A DNA stretch of 64,000 nt from Terriglobia bacterium (lineage in GTDB: Bacteria > Acidobacteriota > Terriglobia > Bryobacterales > Bryobacteraceae), in the NCBI GenBank assembly GCA_020073305.1, contig JAIQFK010000021.1:58972-122971 (forward strand). Reading direction: 5' to 3'. Positions 34,301 to 42,342 of the stretch are shown piece after piece. A program made the translations under genes and the position numbers. Positions within the stretch are counted from its first letter, which is position 1. The number at the start of each line of letters is the position of its first letter. The notes beneath the pieces were generated by a model. That model was not told the origin of the DNA, made no database searches, and saw nothing but the letters and a program-made list of their open reading frames with translations.

Positions 34301-34995
34301 AACGGGAGAATATCGTAGATCACCGCGTAGTCGGCCGGACCCAGACTATGCGAGCCATCGGTGTAGGTGATTTCGGGAACCATGCCTCTTCGGTTGGAGG
34401 CCTTCGGTTGGAAATCGTCCAGACCGGTGACGGCCAGCACGAACGGCGCCACGGCCGCGGGCAACCAGGGCGGGTCGGAGTTTGCGATGTGGTTCTCACC
34501 ATCGACCAGATAGCGATGGATGGAAGTCCGAAAGGCCGTCTGCACCGTTTTAACTGTGCCGCTGAAAACGATCAGGTTGCGGCTGAGCGGCACATCGACG
34601 ACCGTCAATCCCTGCGACTTGAGCCAGACGGCGATCCTACCGATGTCTGCCTGGCTGAAACCGAAGCGTTGTCCGAACTGTTCCGGAGTCAGCCAGTGAT
34701 GGTACTCGCGCGAAGCGGGATCCTGCTGCTCCTGCAACAGCTTGTTGAGTGCCGCCTGCTGCTCGCCAGAACGTTTGAGCACCAGCGTCACGGGCTGCAG
34801 CAACGCCGTCTCCTCGGCCAGGCCCAGATCGTACTTCGCCTGAGCGAGGGGATGGACGCTGCCCGCGAGTGGCGCGATTTGCCGGGAATCAATGAAACCG
34901 CTCAGGCGGTTCTGCTGGCCCCACGTAGCACACGGGAGAGCGCAAAATGCGGTTAGCAGCCAGCCACATTTTTGAGTTTTTGAAAGCATGGGCAC
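31372..34995 (-). CDS. S53 (sedolisin/kumamolisin-like) peptidase with duplicated C-terminal modules
   Basis: A 1207-residue secreted serine-carboxyl protease. Order: signal peptide (about 26 residues); a pro-domain with YHHWLTPEQFGQRFGFSQ near 95-112; a catalytic domain with the Glu-Asp pair in GEAYLDVDWSGG (about 290), the Ser in INSGTSAATPSLAG (about 505), and the calcium site YDLVTGLGSID (about 585). A beta domain follows, then two tandem modules of 228 residues each starting FPHxASDxQWHTDIFVLN. Such proteases are usually acid-active, autoprocessed and external. The C-terminal modules probably serve binding or secretion. Transcribed alone. Confidence 0.9.
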   Translation of the reverse strand: MPMLSKTQKCGWLLTAFCALPCATWGQQNRLSGFIDSRQIAPLAGSVHPLAQAKYDLGLAEETALLQPVTLVLKRSGEQQAALNKLLQEQQDPASREYHHWLTPEQFGQRFGFSQADIGRIAVWLKSQGLTVVDVPLSRNLIVFSGTVKTVQTAFRTSIHRYLVDGENHIANSDPPWLPAAVAPFVLAVTGLDDFQPKASNRRGMVPEITYTDGSHSLGPADYAVIYDILPLYQAGFSGSGQKIAVAGRCKIALSDVQSFRSYFSLPANNPQLILAAGSLDPGPNGVQKGDCGEAYLDVDWSGGIANAATIDYVYATDPLFAVQYAVTQNIAPIVTYSFGGCEQGFSQNTLATYESLAKQANAQGITWLASSGDSGAAGCDPHGVSTSSQASNGPAVSFPASIPEVTAVGGTEFNEGSGAYWNSGSGAGKASALSYIPEMAWNESDTNGLAASGGGLSVFYLKPAWQTGPGVPTQNQRAVPDVALTAAMHDGYITFMNGNAYINSGTSAATPSLAGILAILNQYELSKGLQTQPGQGNINPSLYRLSQSTPSAFHDITTGNNVVPCMAGSTDCGTGSFGFYAGPGYDLVTGLGSIDANNLVSHWSNQPVKSTGVQVLAALTSNANGVVNGACSTPPRVSNFTTSSPQVWLYFSLTGAQIGDTGEVSFYRPDGTLYKALNVSISSVGSNGSVCFSDSIDIHGAAPESYPGTWTAATFWNQSSTPLFTLNFTLAAAPQQSLFQIFPHIASDSQWHTDIFVLNTNSTPVTFSLVFHTDSGAPLPLDGNPPTHNVILPANGIAFFRTSTASTPNEGWAELDSSAPLSGVAVFGRHGNDGKYYEASVPLSAPYQSFTVPFDETQSPLGVPFLNAFAVTNSDPSNAAQMTCTAYNTAGGILGSGLRVGPLSPFQHTEFLIDQQFGPSLAGQRGTLACQSNTLVAAVELRAFSSSPAISSMPVIANTTPASGSGVLTFPHVASDNQWHTDIFVLNTNSTPVTFSLVFHTDTGAVMTLDGNPQTSSVTLPPNGVAFFRTSPASTPNEGWAEVDSSAPLSGVAVFGRHGSDGSYYEASAPLSSPYSLFAVPFDETQSPLGVPFLNGFAVTNTDSTIPAQMTCIAYGGGGNILRSGLQVGPLSPFRHAEFLIDQQFGPSLAGQRGTLVCQSNTRVATVELRAFSSSPAVSSMPVIENVATTPAVTSIARKDLSASPR
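31435..32775 (-). repeat. 684-bp tandem duplication inside the S53 peptidase gene
   Basis: Two in-frame copies with an exact period of 684 bases, for example GATGACCGGCATGGA at 31441 and at 32125. Most of the length is close to identical at the DNA level, such as the CAGAACGAAGATGTCGGTGT segment in both copies. The closeness points to a recent duplication or ongoing gene conversion. Confidence 0.85.
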
Positions 34996-35153
34996 GCTTT
35001 GGATGAATTAGCTGCCGGAGGGAGCGGCTTTGGGCACCTGCACTCATTTTCGGGCGGCTTGTCCACGCACTCAATACTGTCTTCGGTTAAGCTCCCGCCG
35101 TTGGTGTAGCTCTTTTCCGGCGGTACAATAATTCCACCCCAAGGAGGCCCTGC

Positions 35154-36410
35154 ATGCCCAATACGCGACGCGATTTCTTCAAGCTGGCCGCCGTGCCCCT
35201 CGCCTGGCGCGCGTTTGAAGCCAAACTCCAGGCCGCCGCTGCCGCGCGCCTGCCGGATGCCGGCAACGAAAGCTACTGGCAAATGGTGCGACGCCAGTAC
35301 CCGCTCGAAGAAGGGCTGCTCTACCTCAACGCCGCCAACGTCTGCCCGGCCTCCCGGCTGGTGCTGGACAGGCACGTGGAATATTTGCGCGACTTCCACT
35401 CCAACCCGTCGTTTCAGAATCGCGATAAGTACGTGGACATGCGCGAATCGCTGCGCGCCAAGGTGGCCCGCATGCTGCGCGTCTCCCCCGACGAGATCGC
35501 CGTCACGCGCAATACCAGCGAAGGCAGCAACATCATCGTGAAGGGCGTGGATCTGAAGCCGGGGGACGAGGTCCTGATCACCGATCACAACCATCCGTCG
35601 AACCACGATTCCTGGCGTGTGCGCGCCGAGCGCGACGGTTTCATCGTAAAATCGCTGCCCGTGCCGATTCCGGCGCCCAGCGCGGAAAAGCTGCTGGCTG
35701 ATTTCGAGCGCGCCATCACCGCGCGCACACGGGTCATCGCTATCACCCACGTCACCAGCACCACCGGCATTCAATATCCAGCCCGGGAAATTGCGGCGCT
35801 GGCTCGCAGGCGCAACATCTATGTGCACCTGGACGGGGCGCAGACCTTCGGAGCGCTCGACGTCAATCTCGCCGAGATCGGCTGCGACTCCTATTCCGCC
35901 AGCGCGCACAAATGGCTGATGGGGCCGCTGGAAGCGGGAATTCTCTGGGTGCGGGCGGAGCGTATCCCGCAAATCTGGCCGTCGATCGTCACCGCCGGCT
36001 GGACCGATCATCTGAAGGGCGCGCGGAAGTTTGAGGTGTTTGGCCAGCGCGATGATCCGCGCGTCGTGGCGCTCGAAGCCGCAGTCGACTTCATCAGTCT
36101 GATTGGCATGCCGGCGGTCGAGGCGCGCATGCAGGCGCTCGCCACACGCGCCAAGGTGCAGTTGAAAGAAATGGCAGCCGTCGAACTTAAGACCAATCTC
36201 GAGCCGGAGCTTTCAGGCGGCGTGGTGAAGTTCCGGCTGAGAAACGTCCCCACGCAAAAGGCTTACGATCTGCTTTGGCAGAGGCACCGTCTGGCCATTG
36301 CCATGACGCCTTCTGGCGATGCCGAAGGCCTCCGGTTCTCGGCGCAGGTTTACAACTCGATGGACGAAGTCGACCGCGCCGTCGCCGCCGTGAAGGAAAT
36401 CGCGGCCTGA
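35154..36410 (+). CDS. Class V aminotransferase-fold PLP enzyme with a Tat signal
   Basis: A 418-residue PLP enzyme. The N-terminus NTRRDFFKLAAVPLAW is a strong twin-arginine signal. The fold-type-I core shows the cofactor-binding segment NTSEGSNIIVKG, Asp in VHLDGAQTFGAL that holds the PLP ring nitrogen, and the Schiff-base Lys in SASAHKWLMGPLEAG (about residue 250). It belongs with isopenicillin-N epimerase-like and cysteine desulfurase-like proteins; the reaction cannot be told. Export of a PLP enzyme fits Tat, which carries folded holoenzymes. The ATG is preceded by AAGGAGG at 7 bases. The next gene starts 7 bases downstream. Confidence 0.88.
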   Translation: MPNTRRDFFKLAAVPLAWRAFEAKLQAAAAARLPDAGNESYWQMVRRQYPLEEGLLYLNAANVCPASRLVLDRHVEYLRDFHSNPSFQNRDKYVDMRESLRAKVARMLRVSPDEIAVTRNTSEGSNIIVKGVDLKPGDEVLITDHNHPSNHDSWRVRAERDGFIVKSLPVPIPAPSAEKLLADFERAITARTRVIAITHVTSTTGIQYPAREIAALARRRNIYVHLDGAQTFGALDVNLAEIGCDSYSASAHKWLMGPLEAGILWVRAERIPQIWPSIVTAGWTDHLKGARKFEVFGQRDDPRVVALEAAVDFISLIGMPAVEARMQALATRAKVQLKEMAAVELKTNLEPELSGGVVKFRLRNVPTQKAYDLLWQRHRLAIAMTPSGDAEGLRFSAQVYNSMDEVDRAVAAVKEIAA

Positions 36411-36417
36411 TCAAGCC

Positions 36418-37170
36418 GTGCCCGCAAAGGCGACTCCCCTACAGAACATCATCCGCCGGCTCGAAACCGTGTCCGGCCGGCCAAAGCCGCCCATCACCAC
36501 CGATCCCTTCGAACTGATTCTCTGGGAAAACGTGGCGTACCTGGCAAACGATGACGAGCGAGCGCGGGCCTTTTCTGCGCTACGGGAGCGCATCGGCACG
36601 AAACCGGGGTGCATTTCGGCGGCATCCGGCGAAGAATTGCTGGCGGTGACGCGGCAAGGCCGGGGCTTCGCCTCTCAATGCGCCGAAAAACTGCGCCGCG
36701 CCGATCAGATTGCGCTGCGATTATTCAAGGGAAACCTCAAGAAATCGTTGCAACTGCCCTATTTGCAAGCCAGAAAAGCGTTTCAGGAATTTCCGGGCAT
36801 CGGCGAGCCTGGAGCGGAGAAGATCCTGCTATTTTCGAGCGCGCAGCCAGTCTTCGCGCTGGAATCGAACGGCTTGCGTGTGCTTCGGCGGCTTGGCTTT
36901 GGAGGAGAGCGCAAGATCTACATCGCGACGTATCGCGCCGTGCAGGCAGCCGTAATAAACCAGATCGTACCCAAGTGCGGCTGGCTGATCCGCGCGCATC
37001 AGCTCTTGCGCCAGCATGGCCAGGAGGTGTGCAAGACCAACCGGCCGCGCTGTGAAGCCTGCTGCCTGAACAGCGATTGCCGTTTCTATCAAAGCCAGGG
37101 GACTAGCCGGGAGCGGCCTTCTGGTTCGAGAACAGGCGTTTCAACGCTTCGGTCAACATCTGCGGAGTGA
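36418..37170 (+). CDS. Endonuclease III-like Fe-S/HhH protein lacking the catalytic lysine
   Basis: A 250-residue HhH-GPD protein. The 4Fe-4S cluster site is intact (C-x6-C-x2-C-x5-C, seen in CKTNRPRCEACCLNSDC, about 207-223). The helix-hairpin-helix is FPGIGEPGAEKILLF. In Nth this reads P-G-V-G-R-K-T-A, whose Lys is the lyase nucleophile: here it is E-P-G. The catalytic Asp of V-D-T-H is in A-L-E-S. Glycosylase/AP-lyase activity is therefore doubtful, and a structural or altered DNA-repair role is likely. It starts at GTG. The last 68 bases overlap the convergent receiver gene. Confidence 0.82.
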   Translation: MPAKATPLQNIIRRLETVSGRPKPPITTDPFELILWENVAYLANDDERARAFSALRERIGTKPGCISAASGEELLAVTRQGRGFASQCAEKLRRADQIALRLFKGNLKKSLQLPYLQARKAFQEFPGIGEPGAEKILLFSSAQPVFALESNGLRVLRRLGFGGERKIYIATYRAVQAAVINQIVPKCGWLIRAHQLLRQHGQEVCKTNRPRCEACCLNSDCRFYQSQGTSRERPSGSRTGVSTLRSTSAE

Positions 37171-37483
37171 AGGGCTTTTCGAGCGTGGCCAGGCGCGGGG
37201 CACGCAACGCGCGCAAGTCGTACAGCGCGGGGTGATAGCCGCTGGTTGCCACCACCGCCATATCCGGTTTGTGCGCGAGCACTTTTCGAATCAGCTCCTC
37301 CCCGGACATCCCCCCAAGCGTTAGGTCCACGATGATCACGGAGCAAACGGAGGAATCGCTTACAAAATAATCCCAAGCGGCTTTGGCGTTTTGAAATCCC
37401 GTAACCACGTATCCCAGGCGCGTCAGATAAGCGCGCAGGCTTTCGAGTAAAGCGGGCTCGTCGTCGACAACCACGATATGCAT
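37103..37483 (-). CDS. Single-domain response regulator
   Basis: A 126-residue CheY-like receiver without an output domain. Acidic pocket VVDDEPALLESL near the start, phospho-acceptor Asp in IIVDLTLGGMSGEEL (about residue 53), the Thr/Ser switch in VVATSGYHP and Lys in LEKPFTPQML. It is normal in form. No histidine kinase is adjacent, so the partner is elsewhere; hybrid kinase relays often use such stand-alone receivers. The ATG at 37483 begins HIVVVDDE; the Met five codons earlier is less likely. Confidence 0.88.
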   Translation of the reverse strand: MHIVVVDDEPALLESLRAYLTRLGYVVTGFQNAKAAWDYFVSDSSVCSVIIVDLTLGGMSGEELIRKVLAHKPDMAVVATSGYHPALYDLRALRAPRLATLEKPFTPQMLTEALKRLFSNQKAAPG

Positions 37484-37569
37484 CGGGTCTGGCACCACTG
37501 GCGCGATTTTAGCAGAGATATCTCAACAATTGAAGAAAATTTGACCCCTAACGAAGTATCATTCCCCAC

Positions 37570-37983
37570 ATGAAGTTCCACACAGACTACCTGACATTCC
37601 GCACGAAGAAGCACCGCGAATACGTAAATATCACTCCTCAAGTGGAGGGTGCACTGGCCAAAAGCGGGATCCGTGAAGGCATGATCCTGGTTTCCGCCAT
37701 GCACATCACCGCCGGCGTGTGGGTAAACGACGCCGAAGACGGATTGATCGCCGACATCGATGAGTGGCTGGAAACGCTCGCGCCCTTCCGCCAGGATTAC
37801 CGTCACCACCGGACCGGCGAAACCAACGGCGATTCGCACTTGAAAAGCCTGCTGGTGCACCACCAGGTGATGGTTCCGGTGACCGCCGGAAAGCTCGATT
37901 TCGGGCCATGGCAGCAGATTTACTACGCCGAATTCGACGGACAGCGCTCCAAACGCGTCATCATTAAGGTGATGGGTGAGTAA
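37570..37983 (+). CDS. YjbQ family protein (UPF0047)
   Basis: A 137-residue protein of the YjbQ family, which can show weak thiamine phosphate synthase activity. Conserved: [19 protein letters not shown] (about 42-60), the cluster [19 protein letters not shown] with metal-binding His residues, and [15 protein letters not shown] near the C-terminus. Length is standard. It precedes the DUF4139 gene by 51 bases and may share its promoter. Confidence 0.9.
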   Translation: MKFHTDYLTFRTKKHREYVNITPQVEGALAKSGIREGMILVSAMHITAGVWVNDAEDGLIADIDEWLETLAPFRQDYRHHRTGETNGDSHLKSLLVHHQVMVPVTAGKLDFGPWQQIYYAEFDGQRSKRVIIKVMGE

Positions 37984-38034
37984 AGAGTTCGCGTGAGGAA
38001 CTCTACTCTCCCAGATGCCGTCCAAGGAGGCATG

Positions 38035-40071
38035 ATGCGCCATGTAGCTTGTTACCTTTCGTTTGCACTGGTTGCCGCAGCCGCCGACCTCCCCGTTCGC
38101 GAGGTCGTGCTCTTCAAGCACGGGGTCGGTTACTTCGCGCGTTCCGGCCACCTGGGCGCGGGCGAATCCGCCCGGCTCGACTTCAAGGCCGAGGAAATGA
38201 ACGACGTGCTGAAGTCGCTGACCCTCGAAGAGAAGGGCGGCGGAAAAATTTCCGGCCTGCGATACGATTCGAGCGAGCCGCTCGACAAGAAGCTCGGCCA
38301 GTTCCCCTTCTCGATTGGCAGCCAGCAGCCCCTAAGCGCGGTGCTCGATCAGTTGAAGGGCGCACGAATCGAGTTAAAGTTCGGGACGGAAACGGTCGCG
38401 GGTGCGATCGTAGGAGCGCGGAAGGCATCCGGGGGGCAGAACCAGCCGGAGCGCGAGCAGATAACGCTGCTCCTTGATTCGGGCGAGGTCCACAATCTCG
38501 ATCTCGGGGCGGCCACATCCCTACGCTTCAGCGATCCCACGCTGCAATTGCAGTTCAAGGATTACCTGGCGGCCCTTGCGCAGGCGCGCTCCAAGGAAAA
38601 GCGCAGCGTTTACATCGATTCGACCGATTCGAAAGCGCGGGAGATCGTGGCGAGCTATATGATCCCGTCGCCGGTGTGGAAATCGAGTTACAGGCTGATT
38701 TTCGGGGAGAGCGGCCAGCCGACGCTCGAAGGCTGGGCAATTGTCGACAACACGACCGGCGATGACTGGACGAATGTGCGGCTGGCACTCGTCTCCGGAA
38801 GGCCGATTTCATTTATCAGCCAGCTCTATGAGCCAAGATACGCAAGCCGTCCGATTGCGGAACTGGCCGAGGAGCAAGCTCTCGCACCGGTGGTGGATAC
38901 CGGCACGTTGGACGAGCTCAAGTTCAAACCGGCAGCGGGTCTTGTGGCCAGTGAGAACTTCGAACGTCTGGAGAGATTCGCCAAGGTGCAGAAGGCCGCG
39001 GCGCCCCCTGCAGCGGCGCCCGGGGTCGCCGGCGGTGTCATCGGAAGTCTCGTTGTGGCGGACCGCATCAGCGCCGTCCCAAGCACGATGTCTGCTTCCG
39101 CCGCTGCCCAGGAGCTTGGCGAGCTCTTCGAGTACCGCATCGCCACACCGGTCACTATCCGCAAAAGCGAATCCGCCATGCTGCCGTTCCTCCAGGACAA
39201 GATCGCCGCGCGCAAGCTGCTCATTTATTCCGACCAAAGCTCGGCGCACCCGCTTAACGCCGCGGAAATCACCAATTCCACCGGCAAGACGCTGGATGGC
39301 GGCCCCATCACCGTGTTCGACGCCGGCACGTACGGCGGTGAAGCATTGATGGAAACCGTCAAAACCGGTGACAAACGCCTGCTCAGCTATGCGGTCGACC
39401 TGGGAACGCGCATCACCACGCAGTTCGACTCGAAAGGCGAGGTCGTCCGTGAAGCGCACATGAATCGCGGCGTGTTGACCACGCGAACCGCCGCTGTCGA
39501 AATACGGACCTACACCATCCGCAACGTGGACCAGAAATCGAAAACGCTGATCATCGAACATCCGGCGCGCCCGGAATACACGCTGCTCGAACGCAAGGCC
39601 ACCGAGAAAACCGCGAACGCATATCGTTTCGAAGTGAAGCTGGCTCCCGATGCCACCGAAAAGTTCCCGGTAACCGAAGAGCGCGTTTACAGCAGCACGT
39701 TTGCCGTGACCAGCCTCACGCCCGACGGGCTGGTCACCTACATCCAGAACAAGAACCTGAGCGACGCGGCGCGGAAGCAATTGGGCGACATCGTCAGCCG
39801 CAAACGCCTGATCGCTGACAATGACGGCGAGCGTCACCGCGTGGAAGCGCAGATCGCAAACATCGTCCGCGATCAGGAGCGCATCCGCCAGAACATCAAC
39901 AGCCTCAATCATGTCAGCGGCCAGCAGGAGCAGGTGCAGAAATACGCGCGCCAGCTCGACACGCAGGAAGGCCAGCTCGCGTCACTGCGCGATCACCAGG
40001 CGGAACTCGAACGCAAAAATGCCGCGCTACAATCAGAACTCAACTCTTTAATCGAGAAAATGGAGTTTTGA
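38035..40071 (+). CDS. Exported DUF4139 protein with C-terminal coiled coil
   Basis: A 678-residue protein. A signal peptide (about 16 residues) is followed by DLPVREVVLFKHGVGYFARSG and a beta-rich DUF4139-like body (PSPVWKSSYRLIFG, then GWAIVDNTTGDDWTNVRLAL). The last 80 residues are a charged coiled coil (RHRVEAQIANIVRDQERIRQ region). DUF4139 and related mucoidy-inhibitor-like proteins are thought to act in the envelope; the function is unproven. A near-perfect AAGGAGG lies 4 bases ahead of the ATG at 38035 and 1 base ahead of ATG 38032, so 38035 is preferred. Its stop overlaps the start of hom. Confidence 0.82.
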   Translation: MRHVACYLSFALVAAAADLPVREVVLFKHGVGYFARSGHLGAGESARLDFKAEEMNDVLKSLTLEEKGGGKISGLRYDSSEPLDKKLGQFPFSIGSQQPLSAVLDQLKGARIELKFGTETVAGAIVGARKASGGQNQPEREQITLLLDSGEVHNLDLGAATSLRFSDPTLQLQFKDYLAALAQARSKEKRSVYIDSTDSKAREIVASYMIPSPVWKSSYRLIFGESGQPTLEGWAIVDNTTGDDWTNVRLALVSGRPISFISQLYEPRYASRPIAELAEEQALAPVVDTGTLDELKFKPAAGLVASENFERLERFAKVQKAAAPPAAAPGVAGGVIGSLVVADRISAVPSTMSASAAAQELGELFEYRIATPVTIRKSESAMLPFLQDKIAARKLLIYSDQSSAHPLNAAEITNSTGKTLDGGPITVFDAGTYGGEALMETVKTGDKRLLSYAVDLGTRITTQFDSKGEVVREAHMNRGVLTTRTAAVEIRTYTIRNVDQKSKTLIIEHPARPEYTLLERKATEKTANAYRFEVKLAPDATEKFPVTEERVYSSTFAVTSLTPDGLVTYIQNKNLSDAARKQLGDIVSRKRLIADNDGERHRVEAQIANIVRDQERIRQNINSLNHVSGQQEQVQKYARQLDTQEGQLASLRDHQAELERKNAALQSELNSLIEKMEF

Positions 40072-41036
40072 AACTCGCGCTCATCGGATACGGCAACGTC
40101 GGCCGGGCGCTCGCCGCGCTGATTCGCCGCAAAAAATCGGAGTTTCCTTTCAAGATCCTCGGGATTCACACGGCGCGCCACGGCACGGCTGTCGACCCGC
40201 GCGGCCTCGCTCGCGATCCGCGGTTCGGTCCCGCGGCCGCATCCGTGGAAGCTTTCCTCGACGCCGCTCACGCGGAAATTGCGGTTGAGCTGACCACCCT
40301 GAATCCCGTCACCGGCCAGCCGGCCATCGATCACATGCGAGCCGCCTTCGCGCGCGGCATGCACGTGGTCACGGCCAACAAGGGCCCCATCGCCCACGCC
40401 TACGCGGACCTGCATGACGAGGCAGTGCGCCGCAACCTCCTGCTCCGCTTCGAAGCCACCGTGATGGACGGTGCTCCGGTTTTCAACCAGGTCCGCAACA
40501 ATCTGCCGGGTGTCAAGGTGCTGGGCTTCACGGGCGTTCTGAACTCGACTTCCAAAATCGTGATCGAAGCCATGGAGCAAGGCGGCACGTTTGAGGAAGG
40601 GCTCGACGCGGCCCGCCGCATGGGCATCGCCGAAGCCGACGCCAGCTTTGACGTGGAGGGCTGGGATTCGGCCGCGAAGACTGCCGCCCTGGCGAACGTG
40701 CTGATGGACGCGCGCACGAATCCGCAAGCCATTCCGACGCGCGGCATCACTCGCCTCGGCCCGGACCGTGTCCGCGAGCTCAATCGTGCCGGCAAGACCG
40801 TGCGCCTGGTCAGCCGCGCCCGCCGCACAGATCGGGGGCTCTCGCTGCGCGTCCGCGCCGAAGTGCTGGACAAGACCGACATCCTGGCTTGCGTGCACGG
40901 CACGTCGAACCTGCTATTGCTGCATACAGACCTCATGGGCACAGTGGGAACCGTCTCCGTTTCGCCGGGCGTGGAGCAGACCGCGTACGGCGTGTTCATC
41001 GATCTCGTGGAGGTTCTTCGCGCGGTGAATTCGTGA
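40068..41036 (+). CDS. hom: Homoserine dehydrogenase, short form without ACT domain
   Basis: A 322-residue enzyme that would reduce aspartate semialdehyde to homoserine. N-terminal Rossmann motif LALIGYGNVGRALAAL (GxGxxG). The catalytic core shows HVVTANKGPIAHA, then GVLNSTSKIVIEAMEQGG and AEADASFDVEGWDSAAK, where the Asp and Lys of D-V-E-G-W-D-x-x-x-K are the active-site pair. It lacks a C-terminal ACT domain, so feedback control by threonine through that domain is absent. It begins at TTG inside the stop of the DUF4139 gene (TTGA), with AATGGAG upstream. No lysC/thrC lies nearby. Confidence 0.9.
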   Translation: MKLALIGYGNVGRALAALIRRKKSEFPFKILGIHTARHGTAVDPRGLARDPRFGPAAASVEAFLDAAHAEIAVELTTLNPVTGQPAIDHMRAAFARGMHVVTANKGPIAHAYADLHDEAVRRNLLLRFEATVMDGAPVFNQVRNNLPGVKVLGFTGVLNSTSKIVIEAMEQGGTFEEGLDAARRMGIAEADASFDVEGWDSAAKTAALANVLMDARTNPQAIPTRGITRLGPDRVRELNRAGKTVRLVSRARRTDRGLSLRVRAEVLDKTDILACVHGTSNLLLLHTDLMGTVGTVSVSPGVEQTAYGVFIDLVEVLRAVNS

Positions 41037-41082
41037 GGGTACGCCACTGGACAGAGATCGCCGCTTGTCCTACTCTGACCTC

Positions 41083-41934
41083 GTGAAGCTTCTCACTTTC
41101 GTTCACCACAACCGCACGCACGCGGGCGTGCTCACCGGGCAAGGGGTCGCACCCATCGAACAGATCAACGCGAGGCACGGCACACGCGTCCCCAACGACC
41201 TGCTCGAGATCATCCGCACAGGAATCGGCGGCATCAACACCGCCGGCGTCTCGACGCTGCCTCTCGCCGAAATCACGCCCCGCCTTCCCTACCCCGTGCC
41301 GCCCAAGATCTGGTGCATCGGCCTCAACTACCGCTCCCATGCCGAGGACATTCAGGCCGTTCAGCCGGAGGAACCCGCCAGCTTCATGAAGCCAGCCTCG
41401 TGCATGTTCCAGCCGGGAGAAGAGATTGTCCTGCCCCCGCCGCGCCTGTCCAACGACGTCGATGCCGAAGGAGAGTTGGGCGTGATCATTGGCAAGACCT
41501 GCCGCTTCGTTCCCGCCAGCCACGTCCGCGAGGTCATCTTCGGTTACACCACAACGCTCGATCTCACCGCGCTTGACGTCCTCCGCAAGAACCCGCGCTA
41601 TCTCACCCGCGCCAAGAGCTTCGATACGTTTTTCAGCTTCGGCCCGGTAGTGGTCACGGCGGATGAAATTCCGGACGTGGATTCGCTCGAAGTGATCACC
41701 GAGCACAACGGCGAAGTTTGCTCGCGCGACTTCGTGCGCAACATGCGCACGCGCCCGTTCGAGCTGGTTCGATTCCACAGCGACTACATGACGCTCCACC
41801 CCGGTGACCTGATCTCCACCGGCTGCCCCAAAGGCGCCCGCATCAAAGCCGGCGACCGTGTGCGCGCCCGTATCGAAGGGGTCGGGACGCTCGAAGCCCA
41901 CGTTTCGAATTACGCCGGCGAAATGTTAAACTAA
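41083..41934 (+). CDS. Fumarylacetoacetate hydrolase family enzyme
   Basis: A 283-residue FAH-family enzyme. GLNYRSHAEDIQAVQPEEP marks the entry to the catalytic domain (about 86-104). The metal site is seen in DVDAEGELGVIIGKT (Asp, Glu, Glu), and the FGYTTTLDLTA segment and RAKSFDTFFSFGPVVV follow. Such enzymes cleave C-C bonds or decarboxylate in aromatic and sugar-acid breakdown; the substrate is unknown. The start is placed at GTG 41083, giving VKLLTFVHHN like other family members; a TTG 18 bases upstream is an alternative. Confidence 0.88.
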   Translation: MKLLTFVHHNRTHAGVLTGQGVAPIEQINARHGTRVPNDLLEIIRTGIGGINTAGVSTLPLAEITPRLPYPVPPKIWCIGLNYRSHAEDIQAVQPEEPASFMKPASCMFQPGEEIVLPPPRLSNDVDAEGELGVIIGKTCRFVPASHVREVIFGYTTTLDLTALDVLRKNPRYLTRAKSFDTFFSFGPVVVTADEIPDVDSLEVITEHNGEVCSRDFVRNMRTRPFELVRFHSDYMTLHPGDLISTGCPKGARIKAGDRVRARIEGVGTLEAHVSNYAGEMLN

Positions 41935-41938
41935 ACTT

Positions 41939-42289
41939 GTGCCTGGTGGTTTGAAGCGCTTCATTCTGTGGGATTATGCCCGGGCGTCGTGGCAGTACGA
42001 CGTCATGGTCGGCATCATTTTAGCGTTCATATTCCTCACGCCGCGCACCTGGTTCCGCGACCAGCCACGTACGCCGCAAGCCAGCCAGGTGGCCATGCTG
42101 GGGCACGGCAATGATGTCTTCTGGATCGAGCCCGAACTTCTGGCCGGTGTGCCGGAAGATCAGCAGCTCGCAAAACTAGCCGGGATTCTCAAGGCCCGCA
42201 CCGGAAAGGCCCGCATCGTCAGCCGTGTGGAACCGATCCTTGATTCTGAAGGAGAAGTCAAGGGCTACATGGCTTTTGTGAAGCCTTGA
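41939..42289 (+). CDS. Membrane-anchored small protein
   Basis: A 116-residue protein with one N-terminal membrane anchor (VMVGIILAFIFLTP, about 23-36) after a short charged leader, then a soluble domain of 75 residues with W-I-E-P-E-L-L and LAKLAGILKARTGKARIVSR. It begins at GTG, 4 bases after the upstream stop. The soluble part looks like a small alpha/beta domain exposed outside the membrane. It lies 53 bases ahead of the LolA-like gene and could be functionally joined to it. Confidence 0.7.
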   Translation: MPGGLKRFILWDYARASWQYDVMVGIILAFIFLTPRTWFRDQPRTPQASQVAMLGHGNDVFWIEPELLAGVPEDQQLAKLAGILKARTGKARIVSRVEPILDSEGEVKGYMAFVKP

Positions 42290-42342
42290 ACCGTTCCTCC
42301 GTAACCCGATCGAATCGACGTGACGTCTCTCTAAAAGGTCTT

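Noticed and set aside
34953..36011. A long minus-strand frame opposite the Tat PLP enzyme, with a Cys-rich end (ECVDKPPENECRCP).
   Set aside because: It is antisense to a clear PLP enzyme over most of its length, and its His/Gly/Arg-rich composition is that of a shadow frame. The Cys-rich end overlaps the start of the S53 gene and has no own start.
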